DNA of 64,000 nt. Origin: Arthrobacter sp. B3I9 (GTDB taxonomy: Bacteria; Actinomycetota; Actinomycetes; Actinomycetales; Micrococcaceae). Positions 34,865 through 43,440 of the stretch are shown here, in pieces; position 1 is the first letter of the stretch, and each line of letters begins with the position of its first letter. The notes below the pieces were generated by a model. The model ran no database searches. It was not told the DNA's origin and worked only from the letters and a program-made list of their open reading frames with translations. The position numbers and the translations under genes are program-made. The DNA is taken from contig NZ_JAUSYO010000001.1 in NCBI RefSeq assembly GCF_030816935.1, positions 1,178,001-1,242,000 on the forward strand, in the 5' to 3' direction.

Positions 34865-36979
34865 ATGGATGAGGAAAATTCACCTATGCCCGAAAATCAG
34901 AACAACTCCGCCGACACCGAAAACAACCAGGTCGACGTCGAGACTTCTGAAACGGTTGCCCCGGCAGCCGAGTCCGCCCCGGTAGCCACCGAGGCTCCTG
35001 CCGCCGAGCAGGCCGCGGACACCAAAACCGCTGCCACCTCTGCCCCGTCCGCCGCGTCCAAGGACGAGGACGACGAGGACGGCGTCAAGTTCGTAGACCT
35101 CGGCATCGACGGCCGCGTCCTTGCTGCCCTGCAGGACGTCGGCTACGAGAAGCCGTCCCCGATCCAGGCAGCAACCATCCCGCTGCTGCTCGAAGGCCGC
35201 GACGTCGTGGGCCTGGCCCAGACCGGCACCGGCAAGACTGCAGCATTCGCAGTGCCGGCCCTGTCCCGCCTGGCCGAGCTCCACGACCTCAACGGCCCGT
35301 CCCGCAAGACCCAGGCACTGGTCCTCGCTCCGACCCGTGAGCTCGCCCTCCAGGTCGCAGAGGCCTTCACCTCGTACGCCAAGCACATCGATGACTTCAC
35401 CGTCCTCCCGGTGTACGGCGGCTCCGCCTACGGCCCGCAGCTCGCGGGGCTCCGCCGCGGCGCCCAGGTTGTTGTCGGCACCCCCGGCCGCGTTATCGAC
35501 CACATCTCCAAGGGTTCCCTCGATCTGTCCGAACTCCAGTACCTGGTGCTGGACGAGGCGGACGAGATGCTCCGCATGGGCTTCGCCGAAGACGTGGAGC
35601 AGATCTTCCAGCAGACGCCGGAATCGCGCCAGGTTGCACTGTTCTCTGCCACGATGCCGAGCCAGATTCGCCGGCTGTCCAAGCAGTACCTGAACAACCC
35701 CGCCGAGGTGCAGGTCAAGTCCAAGACCACCACGGGCGCCAACACCCGCCAGCGCTACCTGCAGGTCATGGGCCCGCACAAGCTCGACGCGCTGACCCGC
35801 ATCCTCGAGGTCGAAGAGTTCGACGGCGTCATCGCCTTCGTACGGACCAAGATGGCAACCGAGGACCTGGCTGACAAGCTGAAGGCCCGCGGCTTCCAGG
35901 CAGCAGCGATCAACGGCGACATTCCCCAGCAGCAGCGTGAACGGACAGTTGACGCACTCAAGGAAGGCCGGATCGACATCCTCGTTGCCACCGACGTCGC
36001 AGCCCGCGGCCTCGACGTGGAGCGCATCAGCCACGTGGTCAACTACGACATCCCGCACGACACGGAGTCCTACGTGCACCGCATCGGCCGTACCGGCCGC
36101 GCGGGCCGCTCCGGCGACGCCATCCTGTTCATGACGCCGCGGGAGAAGTACCTGCTGCGTTCCATCGAGAAGGCGACCCGCCAGCCGGTGGAGCAGATGC
36201 ACCTGCCCACCGCCGAGTCGGTCAACACGCTTCGCCTGGGCAAGTTCGCGGAGAAGATCACCGAGACCTTGGCGTCCGAGGATGTCGCGGCGTTCCGCGA
36301 CCTGATCTCCTCCTACGAGACAGAGCACAACGTCCCCGCCGCGGAGATCGCCGCGGCCCTGGCCGTCATGGCGCAGGGTGGACAGCCGCTCCTGGTCAAG
36401 GAACTGCCGGCAGCTCCCGAATACCAGAAGCGCGAACGGGCCAAGGACGGCTTCGGCTCACGTGGCCCGACCCGCACCCTGACCGAGGGCAACGCCACCT
36501 ACCGGATCGCCGTCGGACGCCGCCAGCGCGTCATGCCGGGTTCCATCGTGGGCGCCATTGCCAACGAAGGCGGCATCTCCTCGTCGCAGATCGGCGGCAT
36601 TGACATCCGCGCCGACCACTCGCTCGTGGAGCTCCCGGCGGACCTGAGCCCGGACCAGCTGAAGGCCCTCTCCCGCACCCGGATCGGCGGCGAGCTGATC
36701 CACCTCGAGCTGGACAACGGCCGGAAGCCCTCGGGCGACCGCGGCTCCTACCAGGGAACCCGCAGTGGGGACCGGGGCGAGCGCGGCGGCTACTCCGGCG
36801 GCAGCGGCAACTTCAAGGGCAACGGCGGCTTCAAGCGCGAATTCCGCAAGACCGACGGCGAGCGGTCCTCCGCAGACCGTGGCGGACGCTCCTTCAGCGA
36901 CCGAGCCGAGCGGGGCGTCGGTTCCGACTCCCGCAAGCCGCGCACCGAAGGCGGCTTCAAGCCCCGCAACAAGTGGTAA
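34865..36979 (+). CDS. deaD: DEAD-box ATP-dependent RNA helicase, DeaD/CsdA type
   Basis: The product is about 704 residues. An acidic, Ala-rich N-terminus of about 70 residues precedes the helicase core: Q motif (KPSPIQAATIP), AQTGTGKT, PTRELA, DEAD, SAT, ATDVAARGLD and HRIGRTGRAG. Next comes a DbpA-type RNA-binding domain (YRIAVGRRQRVMPGSIVGAIANEGGI) and a Gly/Arg-rich tail with RGG repeats. It unwinds structured RNA in ribosome assembly and mRNA decay, mainly in the cold. The start is ATG 34865 or ATG 34886 (with GAGG upstream); the leader suggests cold or autoregulation. Confidence 0.93.
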   Translation: MDEENSPMPENQNNSADTENNQVDVETSETVAPAAESAPVATEAPAAEQAADTKTAATSAPSAASKDEDDEDGVKFVDLGIDGRVLAALQDVGYEKPSPIQAATIPLLLEGRDVVGLAQTGTGKTAAFAVPALSRLAELHDLNGPSRKTQALVLAPTRELALQVAEAFTSYAKHIDDFTVLPVYGGSAYGPQLAGLRRGAQVVVGTPGRVIDHISKGSLDLSELQYLVLDEADEMLRMGFAEDVEQIFQQTPESRQVALFSATMPSQIRRLSKQYLNNPAEVQVKSKTTTGANTRQRYLQVMGPHKLDALTRILEVEEFDGVIAFVRTKMATEDLADKLKARGFQAAAINGDIPQQQRERTVDALKEGRIDILVATDVAARGLDVERISHVVNYDIPHDTESYVHRIGRTGRAGRSGDAILFMTPREKYLLRSIEKATRQPVEQMHLPTAESVNTLRLGKFAEKITETLASEDVAAFRDLISSYETEHNVPAAEIAAALAVMAQGGQPLLVKELPAAPEYQKRERAKDGFGSRGPTRTLTEGNATYRIAVGRRQRVMPGSIVGAIANEGGISSSQIGGIDIRADHSLVELPADLSPDQLKALSRTRIGGELIHLELDNGRKPSGDRGSYQGTRSGDRGERGGYSGGSGNFKGNGGFKREFRKTDGERSSADRGGRSFSDRAERGVGSDSRKPRTEGGFKPRNKW

Positions 36980-37017
36980 CAAGCGCTACACCGTGACCTG
37001 AGCACGGGCCGGCTACA

Positions 37018-37073
37018 TGGACTGCTCCCCGAAAGTTGGACTGAAAATTCAGTTCTGACTTACGGGGAGCAGT
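37018..37073 (+). repeat. IS-end-like palindrome acting as deaD terminator
   Basis: ACTGCTCCCCG (37021-37031) pairs with CGGGGAGCAGT (37063-37073). Inside it, AAGT/ACTT and ACTGA/TCAGT continue the pairing, so almost the whole 53 bases fold back. The sequence TGGACTGCTCCCCGAAAG followed by TTGGAC looks like the terminal inverted repeat of an IS3-group element, present here as two ends without an interior. It starts 39 bases after the helicase stop and probably serves as its terminator. Confidence 0.6.
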
Positions 37074-37133
37074 TTCGTGTTTAAGGGCTGTTCCCCCCAC
37101 CCCCCGCGGAGAATTGAGTACTAAAGTGGATGC

Positions 37134-38180
37134 ATGGCTGGCAGCCGCAATCCGCTCGACGACCTGCGCGTAACCATCGGCCATCTGGCCGATCAGCTCA
37201 AGCTGCCCGGTTCCGAGCGCGTCGACGACCTGGTCGGCGAACTCATGGGTGCGCGGCCCGGCCCGGCCCGGCCGCTGTCAGAGGTGCAGGCCGAGCTCGA
37301 CGCGCTGGTCGGACTGGACACCGTGAAGGAACAGGTGCGGGCCCTCGTCGCACTGCTCCAGGTCCAGGCCCGCCGCAAGGCGCACGGCCTGCCGGAGGTG
37401 GCCACATCACAGCATCTGGTGTTCCTCGGAAACCCGGGCACGGGCAAGACCACCGTGGCGCGGCTCCTGGCCGAGATGTACCGCGCCGTCGGTCTGCTGC
37501 AGAAAGGCCACCTGGTCGAGGTCGACCGTTCGGGCCTGGTGGGGCAGTACGTCGGCCAGACCGCCATCAAGACGGACCGGGTGATCCGGCGGGCGCTGGA
37601 CGGCGTCTTGTTCATTGACGAGGCCTACGCGCTGGCCCCGGAGGACGGCCGGATGGACTTCGGCCCCGAGGCGATCGAGGTCCTGCTCAAGCGGATGGAG
37701 GACCACCGCCACCGCCTCGTCGTGATTGTGGCCGGGTACCCGCGGCTGATGGAGTCCTTCCTGCTCTCGAACCCCGGACTGCGCTCCCGGTTCGCCCGCG
37801 AGATCACGTTCCCCGACTACTCCGTCGACGCACTCCAGACGATTTTCCACCAGATGCTGGCCCAGCACGAGTACACGCTTGAGCCGGGCGCGGACGAGAT
37901 GCTGCGCCGCATCTTCACCGGGCTCCACGCGGGCGAGGACTCCGGCAACGCACGGTTCGCCCGCACGCTGTTCGAGCAGGCGCTCAACCGCCAGGCACTG
38001 CGGCTGTCGCTCGACGCGAAACAAAGTCTGGACGCGCTCGATCGAGAGGCCGTCATGACGCTCACCGCGGACGACTTGGTCAAGGCCGCGCTGGCCTTGG
38101 GCGAGGAGCCGGAGCCGGAGCCGGAGCCGGAACCTACGCCGGAACCGGAGCAGTCACGCTGGTGGCGCTGGCTGGGCTGA
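37134..38180 (+). CDS. AAA ATPase, CbxX/CfqX (SpoVK/EccA-like)
   Basis: The 348-residue product has one AAA module. Before it lies [27 protein letters not shown], the hallmark helix of CbxX/CfqX proteins. Walker A is GNPGTGKTT, Walker B is [10 protein letters not shown], and an arginine-finger region is [13 protein letters not shown]. The C-terminal tail has repeated Glu-Pro pairs (38105-38150 region) and ends in WWRW. Relatives are Rubisco activases and type VII secretion EccA. No ESX genes are nearby, so the client is unknown. Confidence 0.88.
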   Translation: MAGSRNPLDDLRVTIGHLADQLKLPGSERVDDLVGELMGARPGPARPLSEVQAELDALVGLDTVKEQVRALVALLQVQARRKAHGLPEVATSQHLVFLGNPGTGKTTVARLLAEMYRAVGLLQKGHLVEVDRSGLVGQYVGQTAIKTDRVIRRALDGVLFIDEAYALAPEDGRMDFGPEAIEVLLKRMEDHRHRLVVIVAGYPRLMESFLLSNPGLRSRFAREITFPDYSVDALQTIFHQMLAQHEYTLEPGADEMLRRIFTGLHAGEDSGNARFARTLFEQALNRQALRLSLDAKQSLDALDREAVMTLTADDLVKAALALGEEPEPEPEPEPTPEPEQSRWWRWLG

Positions 38181-38337
38181 CGGGATCGCCTCAACAAGCC
38201 TGCCCGTCCTTGTCTGAGTTGGCTTCGTCACACCCGGTCCGTCAGGTGCTCCCGGACCGGCTGCGGGTGCACCTGCAAGCCTGTGGAGCCCCGGATTTCC
38301 GTCGAATCTAGCCAGCTTTGGCCCGGCCGTTGCCCGA

Positions 38338-38367
38338 TTTGTTGAGCGGGCAATCGTCCGGTAGAGT
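38338..38367 (+). promoter_or_regulatory. Candidate promoter of tRNA-Thr/tRNA-Met
   Basis: TTTGTT, an 18-base spacer and TAGAGT end eleven bases before tRNA-Thr, a normal distance for a tRNA promoter. Confidence 0.45.
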
Positions 38368-38378
38368 ATTTACTCGTT

Positions 38379-38450
38379 GCCCCCCTAGCTCAGTGGTAGA
38401 GCGCGTTCTTGGTAAGAACGAGGTCACCGGATCGATTCCGGTGGGGGGCT
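38379..38450 (+). tRNA. tRNA-Thr (GGT)
   Basis: Acceptor stem GCCCCCC/GGGGGGC, anticodon stem CGTTC/GAACG with loop TTGGTAA (anticodon GGT) and T-stem ACCGG/CCGGT. The T-loop reads ATCGATT, with A instead of the usual T at position 54. CCA is not encoded. Confidence 0.95.
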
Positions 38451-38511
38451 CTGAATGAGGGCCTGTGTCAAGGCGGTTTTGACCGGCTTCGCGCAGGTTT
38501 TCCTCATTTAT

Positions 38512-38585
38512 GGCGGTGTAGCTCAGTTGGTTAGAGCGCACGACTCATAATCGTGAGGTCGGGAGATCGAGCCTCCCCACCGCTA
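38512..38585 (+). tRNA. tRNA-Met (CAT), elongator
   Basis: Acceptor stem GGCGGTG/CACCGCT (first pair G-T), anticodon loop CTCATAA and T-stem GGGAG/CTCCC with T-loop ATCGAGC, again with A54. The G1-U72 type end and lack of three G-C pairs in the anticodon stem argue against initiator tRNA. It follows tRNA-Thr after 61 bases and is probably co-transcribed with it. Confidence 0.93.
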
Positions 38586-38593
38586 CAGGCAAG

Positions 38594-38627
38594 ACCCCCG
38601 GAATCCGCGAGATTCCGGGGGTTTTTC
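38594..38627 (+). terminator. Terminator after tRNA-Met
   Basis: A twelve-base-pair stem ACCCCCGGAATC/GATTCCGGGGGT with a five-base loop is followed by TTTTC. Confidence 0.88.
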
Positions 38628-38740
38628 TGTACGACTCCGGGTTTGCGCTATCGCTTTTGGGCCTCAAACCGCCGGCAAAGCCACCAAACCTGATAGGGCA
38701 ACCTGTGCCGGGCCGCAGCAACGTGGGACAGAATGGGTCC

Positions 38741-39400
38741 ATGACGCGAATCGCAATCATTGGCGGCCACGGAAAAGTGGCCCTTGAACTATCCAAGGTC
38801 CTCGCCGCGGACGGGCAGGACGTAACCTCCTTCTTCCGCAACCCGGACCACGCGGCGGATGTGGCGACCACTGGCGCTGCCCCCGTAGTCCTGGACGTCG
38901 AGAACGCGACGACGGCGGAAATCGCCGAGGCGCTTGCGGGACACGACGCCGTCGTATGGTCTGCCGGCGCCGGCGGCGGCAACCCGGACCGGACCTACGC
39001 CGTGGACCGTGACGCCGCAATCCGTTCGATGGATGCTGCCGCCGAGTCCGGCGTGGGGCGCTACGTCATGGTGTCCTACTTCGGAGCAGGGCCGGACCAC
39101 GGGGTTCCCGAGGACAACCCCTTCTTCCACTACGCGGAGGCCAAGGCCGCCGCGGACTCCTACCTGCGCGGCACCAGCCTGAACTGGACCATCCTTTGCC
39201 CGGGCGCCCTCACGGACAAGCCGGGCAACGGCATGGTCGACGTCCACCGGAACGAGGCATGGGAGAGTGCCGAGACCGCCCGAGCCAACGTTGCGCTCGT
39301 CGCGGCAGCCGTCCTGGAGCTGCCCGCCTCGGTGGGCCGGTCCATCGGGTTCCGCGACGGCAGCCTGCCCATCGCAGCAGCCCTGGAGGCGATGGACTAG
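38741..39400 (+). CDS. NAD(P)-binding protein, atypical SDR (NmrA/YtfG-like)
   Basis: The 219-residue Rossmann protein starts TRIAIIGGHGKVALELSKVL (G-x2-G-x2-A cofactor loop). It continues with GHDAVVWSAGAGG and GVGRYVMVSYFGAG, as in the NAD(P)H-binding SDR_a5 group. Activity is unknown; relatives include sugar epimerase-like and quinone-reductase-like proteins. It is intact. Its stop TAG (39398-39400) lies in the ACTAGT target duplicated by the IS481 element. Confidence 0.87.
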   Translation: MTRIAIIGGHGKVALELSKVLAADGQDVTSFFRNPDHAADVATTGAAPVVLDVENATTAEIAEALAGHDAVVWSAGAGGGNPDRTYAVDRDAAIRSMDAAAESGVGRYVMVSYFGAGPDHGVPEDNPFFHYAEAKAAADSYLRGTSLNWTILCPGALTDKPGNGMVDVHRNEAWESAETARANVALVAAAVLELPASVGRSIGFRDGSLPIAAALEAMD

Positions 39401-39401
39401 T
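39396..39401. repeat. Target site duplication of IS481 element (left copy)
   Basis: ACTAGT occurs at 39396-39401 and 40516-40521, immediately outside the inverted repeats. The core CTAG is a target preference known for IS481-family members. Confidence 0.75.
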
Positions 39402-40389
39402 TGTACTGGCCAGGCAGGTTGGTTAAGCGGCTGATGGGCGGGCGGCCTCCGATTGCCGTGTGGGGCCTGTGGTGATTGTAGTGGTGCAGCCATGCCGGGA
39501 GCGCGTTTCTGCGGGCTGATTCCGAGGCGTAGAAGCGCTTGAAAGCCCACCCGTCGGCGAGGGTCCGGTGGAACCGTTCGATCTTTCCATTGGTCTGCGG
39601 GCGGTAGGGGCGGGTCTTCTTGACCTTGATGTTCAGTTCCCGGCAGGTGTCCCGCCAGAGGTGGGATTTGTAGGCCGATCCGTTGTCGGAGAGAACCCGC
39701 TCAACGGTGGCGCCGCGGGCAGCGAACCAGGACACGGCCCGTTTCAGCACTCCCACGGCGGTGGCAGCTGTTTCGTCGCCGTGGATCTCGGCGTAGGCGA
39801 CCCGGGAGTGGTCATCGATGACGGTATGCACGTAAGCGGTGCCGATCAGCGGGTTGCGGTAGCTGCTATGCGGTTTTGCAGGGGTACTTGCCCGATTCCT
39901 GTTGCCTTCCTGCCGGCCAACGTAGCGCCAGCCGCCACCGTCCGGGATGTTGCCGAGCTTCTTCACATCGACGTGGATCATCGCCCCCGGTGTCTCATGT
40001 TCGTAGCGGCGGATGACTTCTCCGGTGCGCTTGTCGATGTGATGCAACCGGTTCAGCCGGCACCGGACCAGGACTGCGTGGACCGTCGAGGCGGGCATGG
40101 CCAGCTTCGCTCCGATCGCGACCGGCCCCAACCGTTGCTTCCAGCGCAGATGCACGACCTTGCGCACCAGCTGCTGCGGGGTCCGGTTCACCACCCGGTG
40201 CGGACGCGAGGATCTGTCGGCCATGCCCGCCTGGCCCATAGCGGCGTAGCGTTCAGCCCAGCGCTTGGCGGTGGGCCAGGAGCAGTTGAATTGTTCGGCG
40301 GCCCGGGACACAGGCCAACCGTGGTCTACGACGAGACGCGCAACGCGTAAACGTTGGCGCGGAGTCAAAGCGGCATTAGCGTGGGACAT
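39397..40389 (-). CDS. IS481-family transposase
   Basis: The 330-residue DDE transposase has N-terminal helix-turn-helix motifs (LRVARLVVDHGWPVSRAAEQFN, then a second HTH near residue 80) and an integrase catalytic core with D in HVDVKKLG, D in VLSDNGSAYKS and E in TNGKIERFHRTL. AGGAGG lies five bases before ATG 40389. The reading frame runs through the left inverted repeat, and its TAG stop (39399-39397) is supplied by the target site, not by the element. Confidence 0.94.
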   Translation of the reverse strand: MSHANAALTPRQRLRVARLVVDHGWPVSRAAEQFNCSWPTAKRWAERYAAMGQAGMADRSSRPHRVVNRTPQQLVRKVVHLRWKQRLGPVAIGAKLAMPASTVHAVLVRCRLNRLHHIDKRTGEVIRRYEHETPGAMIHVDVKKLGNIPDGGGWRYVGRQEGNRNRASTPAKPHSSYRNPLIGTAYVHTVIDDHSRVAYAEIHGDETAATAVGVLKRAVSWFAARGATVERVLSDNGSAYKSHLWRDTCRELNIKVKKTRPYRPQTNGKIERFHRTLADGWAFKRFYASESARRNALPAWLHHYNHHRPHTAIGGRPPISRLTNLPGQYN

Positions 40390-40515
40390 GAGGACCTCCT
40401 GGTCGCTGCAGCGGTTGTCTAAGCAACTCCACTGTGCAACCGGAGGTCCTCACCTTTGGGTCAACGGCTCCAGCGAGTCACCACATTCACCGAACCAACG
40501 TCCCTGGGCAGTACA
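39402..40515 (-). mobile_element. Complete IS481-family insertion sequence, 1114 bp
   Basis: Terminal inverted repeats start TGTACTGGCCAGGCAGGTTG on the left (39402) and TGTACTGCCCAGGGACGTTG on the right (complement of 40515 backward), 18 of 21 bases identical. Both ends are flanked by ACTAGT. It holds a single transposase gene on the minus strand and about 126 bases of leader between transposase start and right end. Intact ends and gene suggest a recent, potentially active insertion. Confidence 0.88.
40389..40452 (-). promoter_or_regulatory. Fold-back arms over the transposase ribosome binding site
   Basis: TGAGGACCTCC at 40389-40399 is the perfect complement of GGAGGTCCTCA at 40442-40452. 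In an RNA entering from outside the element, the eleven-base stem would cover the ribosome binding site and the first base of the start codon. An RNA started between the arms would not form it. Confidence 0.6.
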
Positions 40516-40634
40516 ACTAGTCCCGCCGCTGCGGACGCCGATCGGCCGCTCCCCGGACCCCGATAAGGTGGGAGTGGCGGCCTGCGCATCCCGAACGGAT
40601 GGCGGCCCCTGACACTCCCGGGGAAAGTGAGCAC

Positions 40635-42206
40635 ATGGACCAGCTGGCACTCATTATCGGACTGCTGCTGGCCACGGTGGTGGCCGTCGGCGTGGGGGAC
40701 CGGCTGAAGCTGCCTTATCCGGTCCTGATGCTGATCCTCGCCGCTTTCCTGACCTTCATTCCAGGATTTCCGGAGCTGGAGATCCCGCCGGAACTCATCC
40801 TGCCCATCTTCCTGCCGCCGCTGCTGTTCGCCACCGCACAGCGCAGCTCCTGGGCCGTCTTCCGGGTCCGCTGGCGGACCCTCCTGATGCTCGCTGTGGC
40901 CCTGGTGGTCGTCTCCACCGTGGTTGTGGCGGGTGCGGCCTGGCTCATGATTCCCAGCATCGGGATCCCGGCGGCGATCGCCCTTGGCGCCATGGTGGCC
41001 CCGCCAGACCCCATAGCTGTGGAATCAGTCGCCGGCCGCGTGCACATGCCCCGCCGCCTCACCACGGTGCTGCAAAGCGAAGGCCTCTTCAATGACGCCG
41101 CAGCCATCGTCATCTTCCAGGCCGCGGTGGCTGCCACCGCCTCCGGATCGAAGATCGCTCCCGACGTCGTCCTGCAGTTCGCCCTCGGCGCCGCGCTCGC
41201 CGTCGCTGTCGGCATCGGCATGGGCTGGGTCACCCGGGTGATCACCAAGCTGGTGCAAGCGATGGTGGCCCGCAGCGCCGTCACCCTCGTGGTGCCCTTC
41301 GCCGCGTACATCCTGGCCGAAGAGGTGCACGCGTCCGGCGTGATCGCCGTCGTCGTCACCGCTCTGGAAATAAAGCGCCACTCCCGCCCCCAGGATGCCG
41401 CCGAACGGGTCACCCGCACGGCTTTCTGGGATGTGGTGGAGCTGTTGGTCACCGGCCTGGCATTCGGGCTGGTGGGGCTGGAAGTCCGGCAGGTCATCCG
41501 GACCGAAGGCTCGGGCATCTTCGGCATGATCGGTACGGCCGCCGTGGTGTGCGTGCTGGTGTTCGTGGTGCGGTTCCTCTGGCTCGCCATGATGTCCGGG
41601 CTGGCCCACGGCCGGAAGGACGTGCTGCGGCCGACGTCGGCCAAGGAGGTCCTGATCCTCACCTGGTGCGGAATGCGGGGACTGGCCACCCTGGCTCTGG
41701 CTCTGGCCCTTCCGCTGACCCTGGCCGACGGAACCCCGTTCCCGGCGCGGAGCGAACTTCTGGTGATCGCCTGCGCCGTGTTGATGGCCACTCTGGTCCT
41801 GCCCGGGCTCACGCTGCCCTGGCTCATGCGGGTCCTGAAGGCATCCGACGACGGCTCGGAAGAACGCGACGCTGCGCGGGTCCTGGCCCGGCGGGCGCAG
41901 CAGGCCGCGGTCGCCGCCCTGAAGGACGACAAGCTGATGAAGGAGTTGCCGCCGGAAAAGGTGGCGCTGGTCAGGGACAAGATGACCCGCCTGCACGCCG
42001 AACTGCTCGACGGCAGCCTCCGCAACGAGAGTGTGGATGACAAACGGAAGCGCGGGCGCGGGCTGGCGATCGCCGTGCAGACAATTGCGCTTGATGCCGC
42101 ACGCAAAGAGGTGGTGGAGGCCCGCAACGAACCGGGCATGGATCCCGAGGTTGCGGACCGGGTCCTGCGCCAGCTGGACCTGCGCACCATGATCATGCCG
42201 GAGTAG
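40635..42206 (+). CDS. Na+/H+ antiporter, CPA1/NhaP family
   Basis: The 523-residue membrane antiporter has about twelve helices in residues 1-410. Conserved transport motifs are MVAPPDPIAVES and SEGLFNDAAAIVIF, with the acidic ion-site residues. The C-terminal about 110 residues are soluble and helical (EKVALVRDKMTRLHAELLDG), probably regulatory. It exchanges cytoplasmic Na+ or K+ for H+. ATG 40635 fits the first helix best. It lies just outside the IS element, which may affect its promoter. Confidence 0.92.
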   Translation: MDQLALIIGLLLATVVAVGVGDRLKLPYPVLMLILAAFLTFIPGFPELEIPPELILPIFLPPLLFATAQRSSWAVFRVRWRTLLMLAVALVVVSTVVVAGAAWLMIPSIGIPAAIALGAMVAPPDPIAVESVAGRVHMPRRLTTVLQSEGLFNDAAAIVIFQAAVAATASGSKIAPDVVLQFALGAALAVAVGIGMGWVTRVITKLVQAMVARSAVTLVVPFAAYILAEEVHASGVIAVVVTALEIKRHSRPQDAAERVTRTAFWDVVELLVTGLAFGLVGLEVRQVIRTEGSGIFGMIGTAAVVCVLVFVVRFLWLAMMSGLAHGRKDVLRPTSAKEVLILTWCGMRGLATLALALALPLTLADGTPFPARSELLVIACAVLMATLVLPGLTLPWLMRVLKASDDGSEERDAARVLARRAQQAAVAALKDDKLMKELPPEKVALVRDKMTRLHAELLDGSLRNESVDDKRKRGRGLAIAVQTIALDAARKEVVEARNEPGMDPEVADRVLRQLDLRTMIMPE

Positions 42207-42212
42207 GACGGA

Positions 42213-43424
42213 TCACGCCCGACCAGGAAGCTCCAGTTCCAGCGCGTTGTGCTCGACGTAGTCCAGCGCATGCCGGATGGCGCCGACTGTGACGATCGAA
42301 TCGCCCAGCGGCGAGACCGTCACCCGAGGCGGGGTCGCGGTGAAGCGCGGGAGCAGGGTGTTGATGCGGGGGAGCAGAACGCCGGCGGACTCGGCCACGG
42401 CGCCGCCGATCACCACCTGCTCGGGGTTGATCAGGCTCGCGATCGAGGCGATCACCCGCGCCATCCGTTCCGAGATCCGCTCCAGGATCTGCAGCGCCGC
42501 GGCGTCCCCTGCGGCAGCGTCCTCGAACACCCGCCGCGCGCTGGCCGCACCGCCAGCCCGCCGCGCGTTGCCGGCCGCGGACCACTGCCGGGCCAGGCTG
42601 GCGATGCCGTCACTGGAACCCACGCCCTCGACCCGTTCCAGGTAGCCCATCTCGCCGGCGGCTCCGCTGCGGCCGTGCAGCAGCCGGCCGGACTCGATCA
42701 CCCCGGCGCCCAGCCGTTCGCCGGCCAGCAGCACCACGAGGTCGTCGACGCCGGCACCGGAGCCGCGCCAGCGCTCGCCGAGTGCGGCGAGGTTGGCGTC
42801 GTTCTCCAGCAGGACCGTCCAGCCGTGCAGCTCCTTGAAGGCGGAGCGGAGTCCGACGTCGAAGAGGCTCCAGAAGTGCTGGGTCACCAGGACGTTGCCG
42901 TCGCGGTCCACCGGGGCTGCGACGCCGGCCCCGGCCGCGAGGACTCTGGCAGGATCTGTCCCCGCTGCCGCCAGCGCCCGCCGGCAGGCCCGATCCACCA
43001 CCGCGATCCGTTCCGCCGCGGGGAGGTCGACGGCGCGGAAGGCTTCGCTGGAACGGGCTATCACCTTTCCGCGCAGGTCCGCGACGGCGGCCGTGGTGGT
43101 CGCTGCGCCGATGTCGACGCCGAGGACGTAGCCGGCCTCGGCGTTAAGCTCAAAGCGCCGGGCCGGCCTGCCCTTCCGCAGGGTGCCGGGGGAGCCGGAC
43201 GTGTCCAGTTCCCGGATCCAGCCACGGTGGATCAGGTCCTCGCAGACGGCAATCACGGAGGCCCGGGTCAGCCCGGTGCGGGCCATCAGCTCCGTTCCGG
43301 TGGCGGCAACCTCGAGCTCCCGGACAACCCGGAGGACCGCCTGGGCGTTCACCCGGCGCAGGAGCTGAGGAGTGGCGGCGGCCTGCGGCATCAAATCTTG
43401 ACCTTCCCCGGACGCGGGACCCAT
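42213..43424 (-). CDS. ROK-family transcriptional regulator
   Basis: The 403-residue product has an N-terminal winged helix (about residues 20-85, GTELMARTGLTRASVIAVCEDLI) and a ROK sugar-kinase-like domain (VLGVDIGAATTTAAVADL, ENDANLAALGERW). The ROK zinc motif with its cysteines (CGRxGCxGxxE) is absent after GRSGAAGEMGYLERV. It is divergent from the alpha-glucosidase gene with an inverted repeat between them, so it probably represses that operon. The start is ATG 43424 or ATG 43391. Confidence 0.88.
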   Translation of the reverse strand: MGPASGEGQDLMPQAAATPQLLRRVNAQAVLRVVRELEVAATGTELMARTGLTRASVIAVCEDLIHRGWIRELDTSGSPGTLRKGRPARRFELNAEAGYVLGVDIGAATTTAAVADLRGKVIARSSEAFRAVDLPAAERIAVVDRACRRALAAAGTDPARVLAAGAGVAAPVDRDGNVLVTQHFWSLFDVGLRSAFKELHGWTVLLENDANLAALGERWRGSGAGVDDLVVLLAGERLGAGVIESGRLLHGRSGAAGEMGYLERVEGVGSSDGIASLARQWSAAGNARRAGGAASARRVFEDAAAGDAAALQILERISERMARVIASIASLINPEQVVIGGAVAESAGVLLPRINTLLPRFTATPPRVTVSPLGDSIVTVGAIRHALDYVEHNALELELPGRA

Positions 43425-43440
43425 AATTGTTCAGGCAATA

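Noticed and set aside
38105..38150. Simple repeat of GAGCCG units
   Set aside because: It encodes the Glu-Pro tail of the AAA ATPase and is in frame; not an independent element.
37134..38180. Type VII secretion locus
   Set aside because: Only the EccA-like ATPase is present; no WXG70, EccB-E or mycosin gene is nearby.
38379..38585. tRNA genes as attachment site of an integrated element
   Set aside because: No integrase, no repeated tRNA 3' end, and only an IS481 element about 800 bases away.
38741..39400. Disruption of the NAD(P)-binding gene by the IS element
   Set aside because: The stop codon is preserved in the target duplication and the protein has a normal C-terminus.
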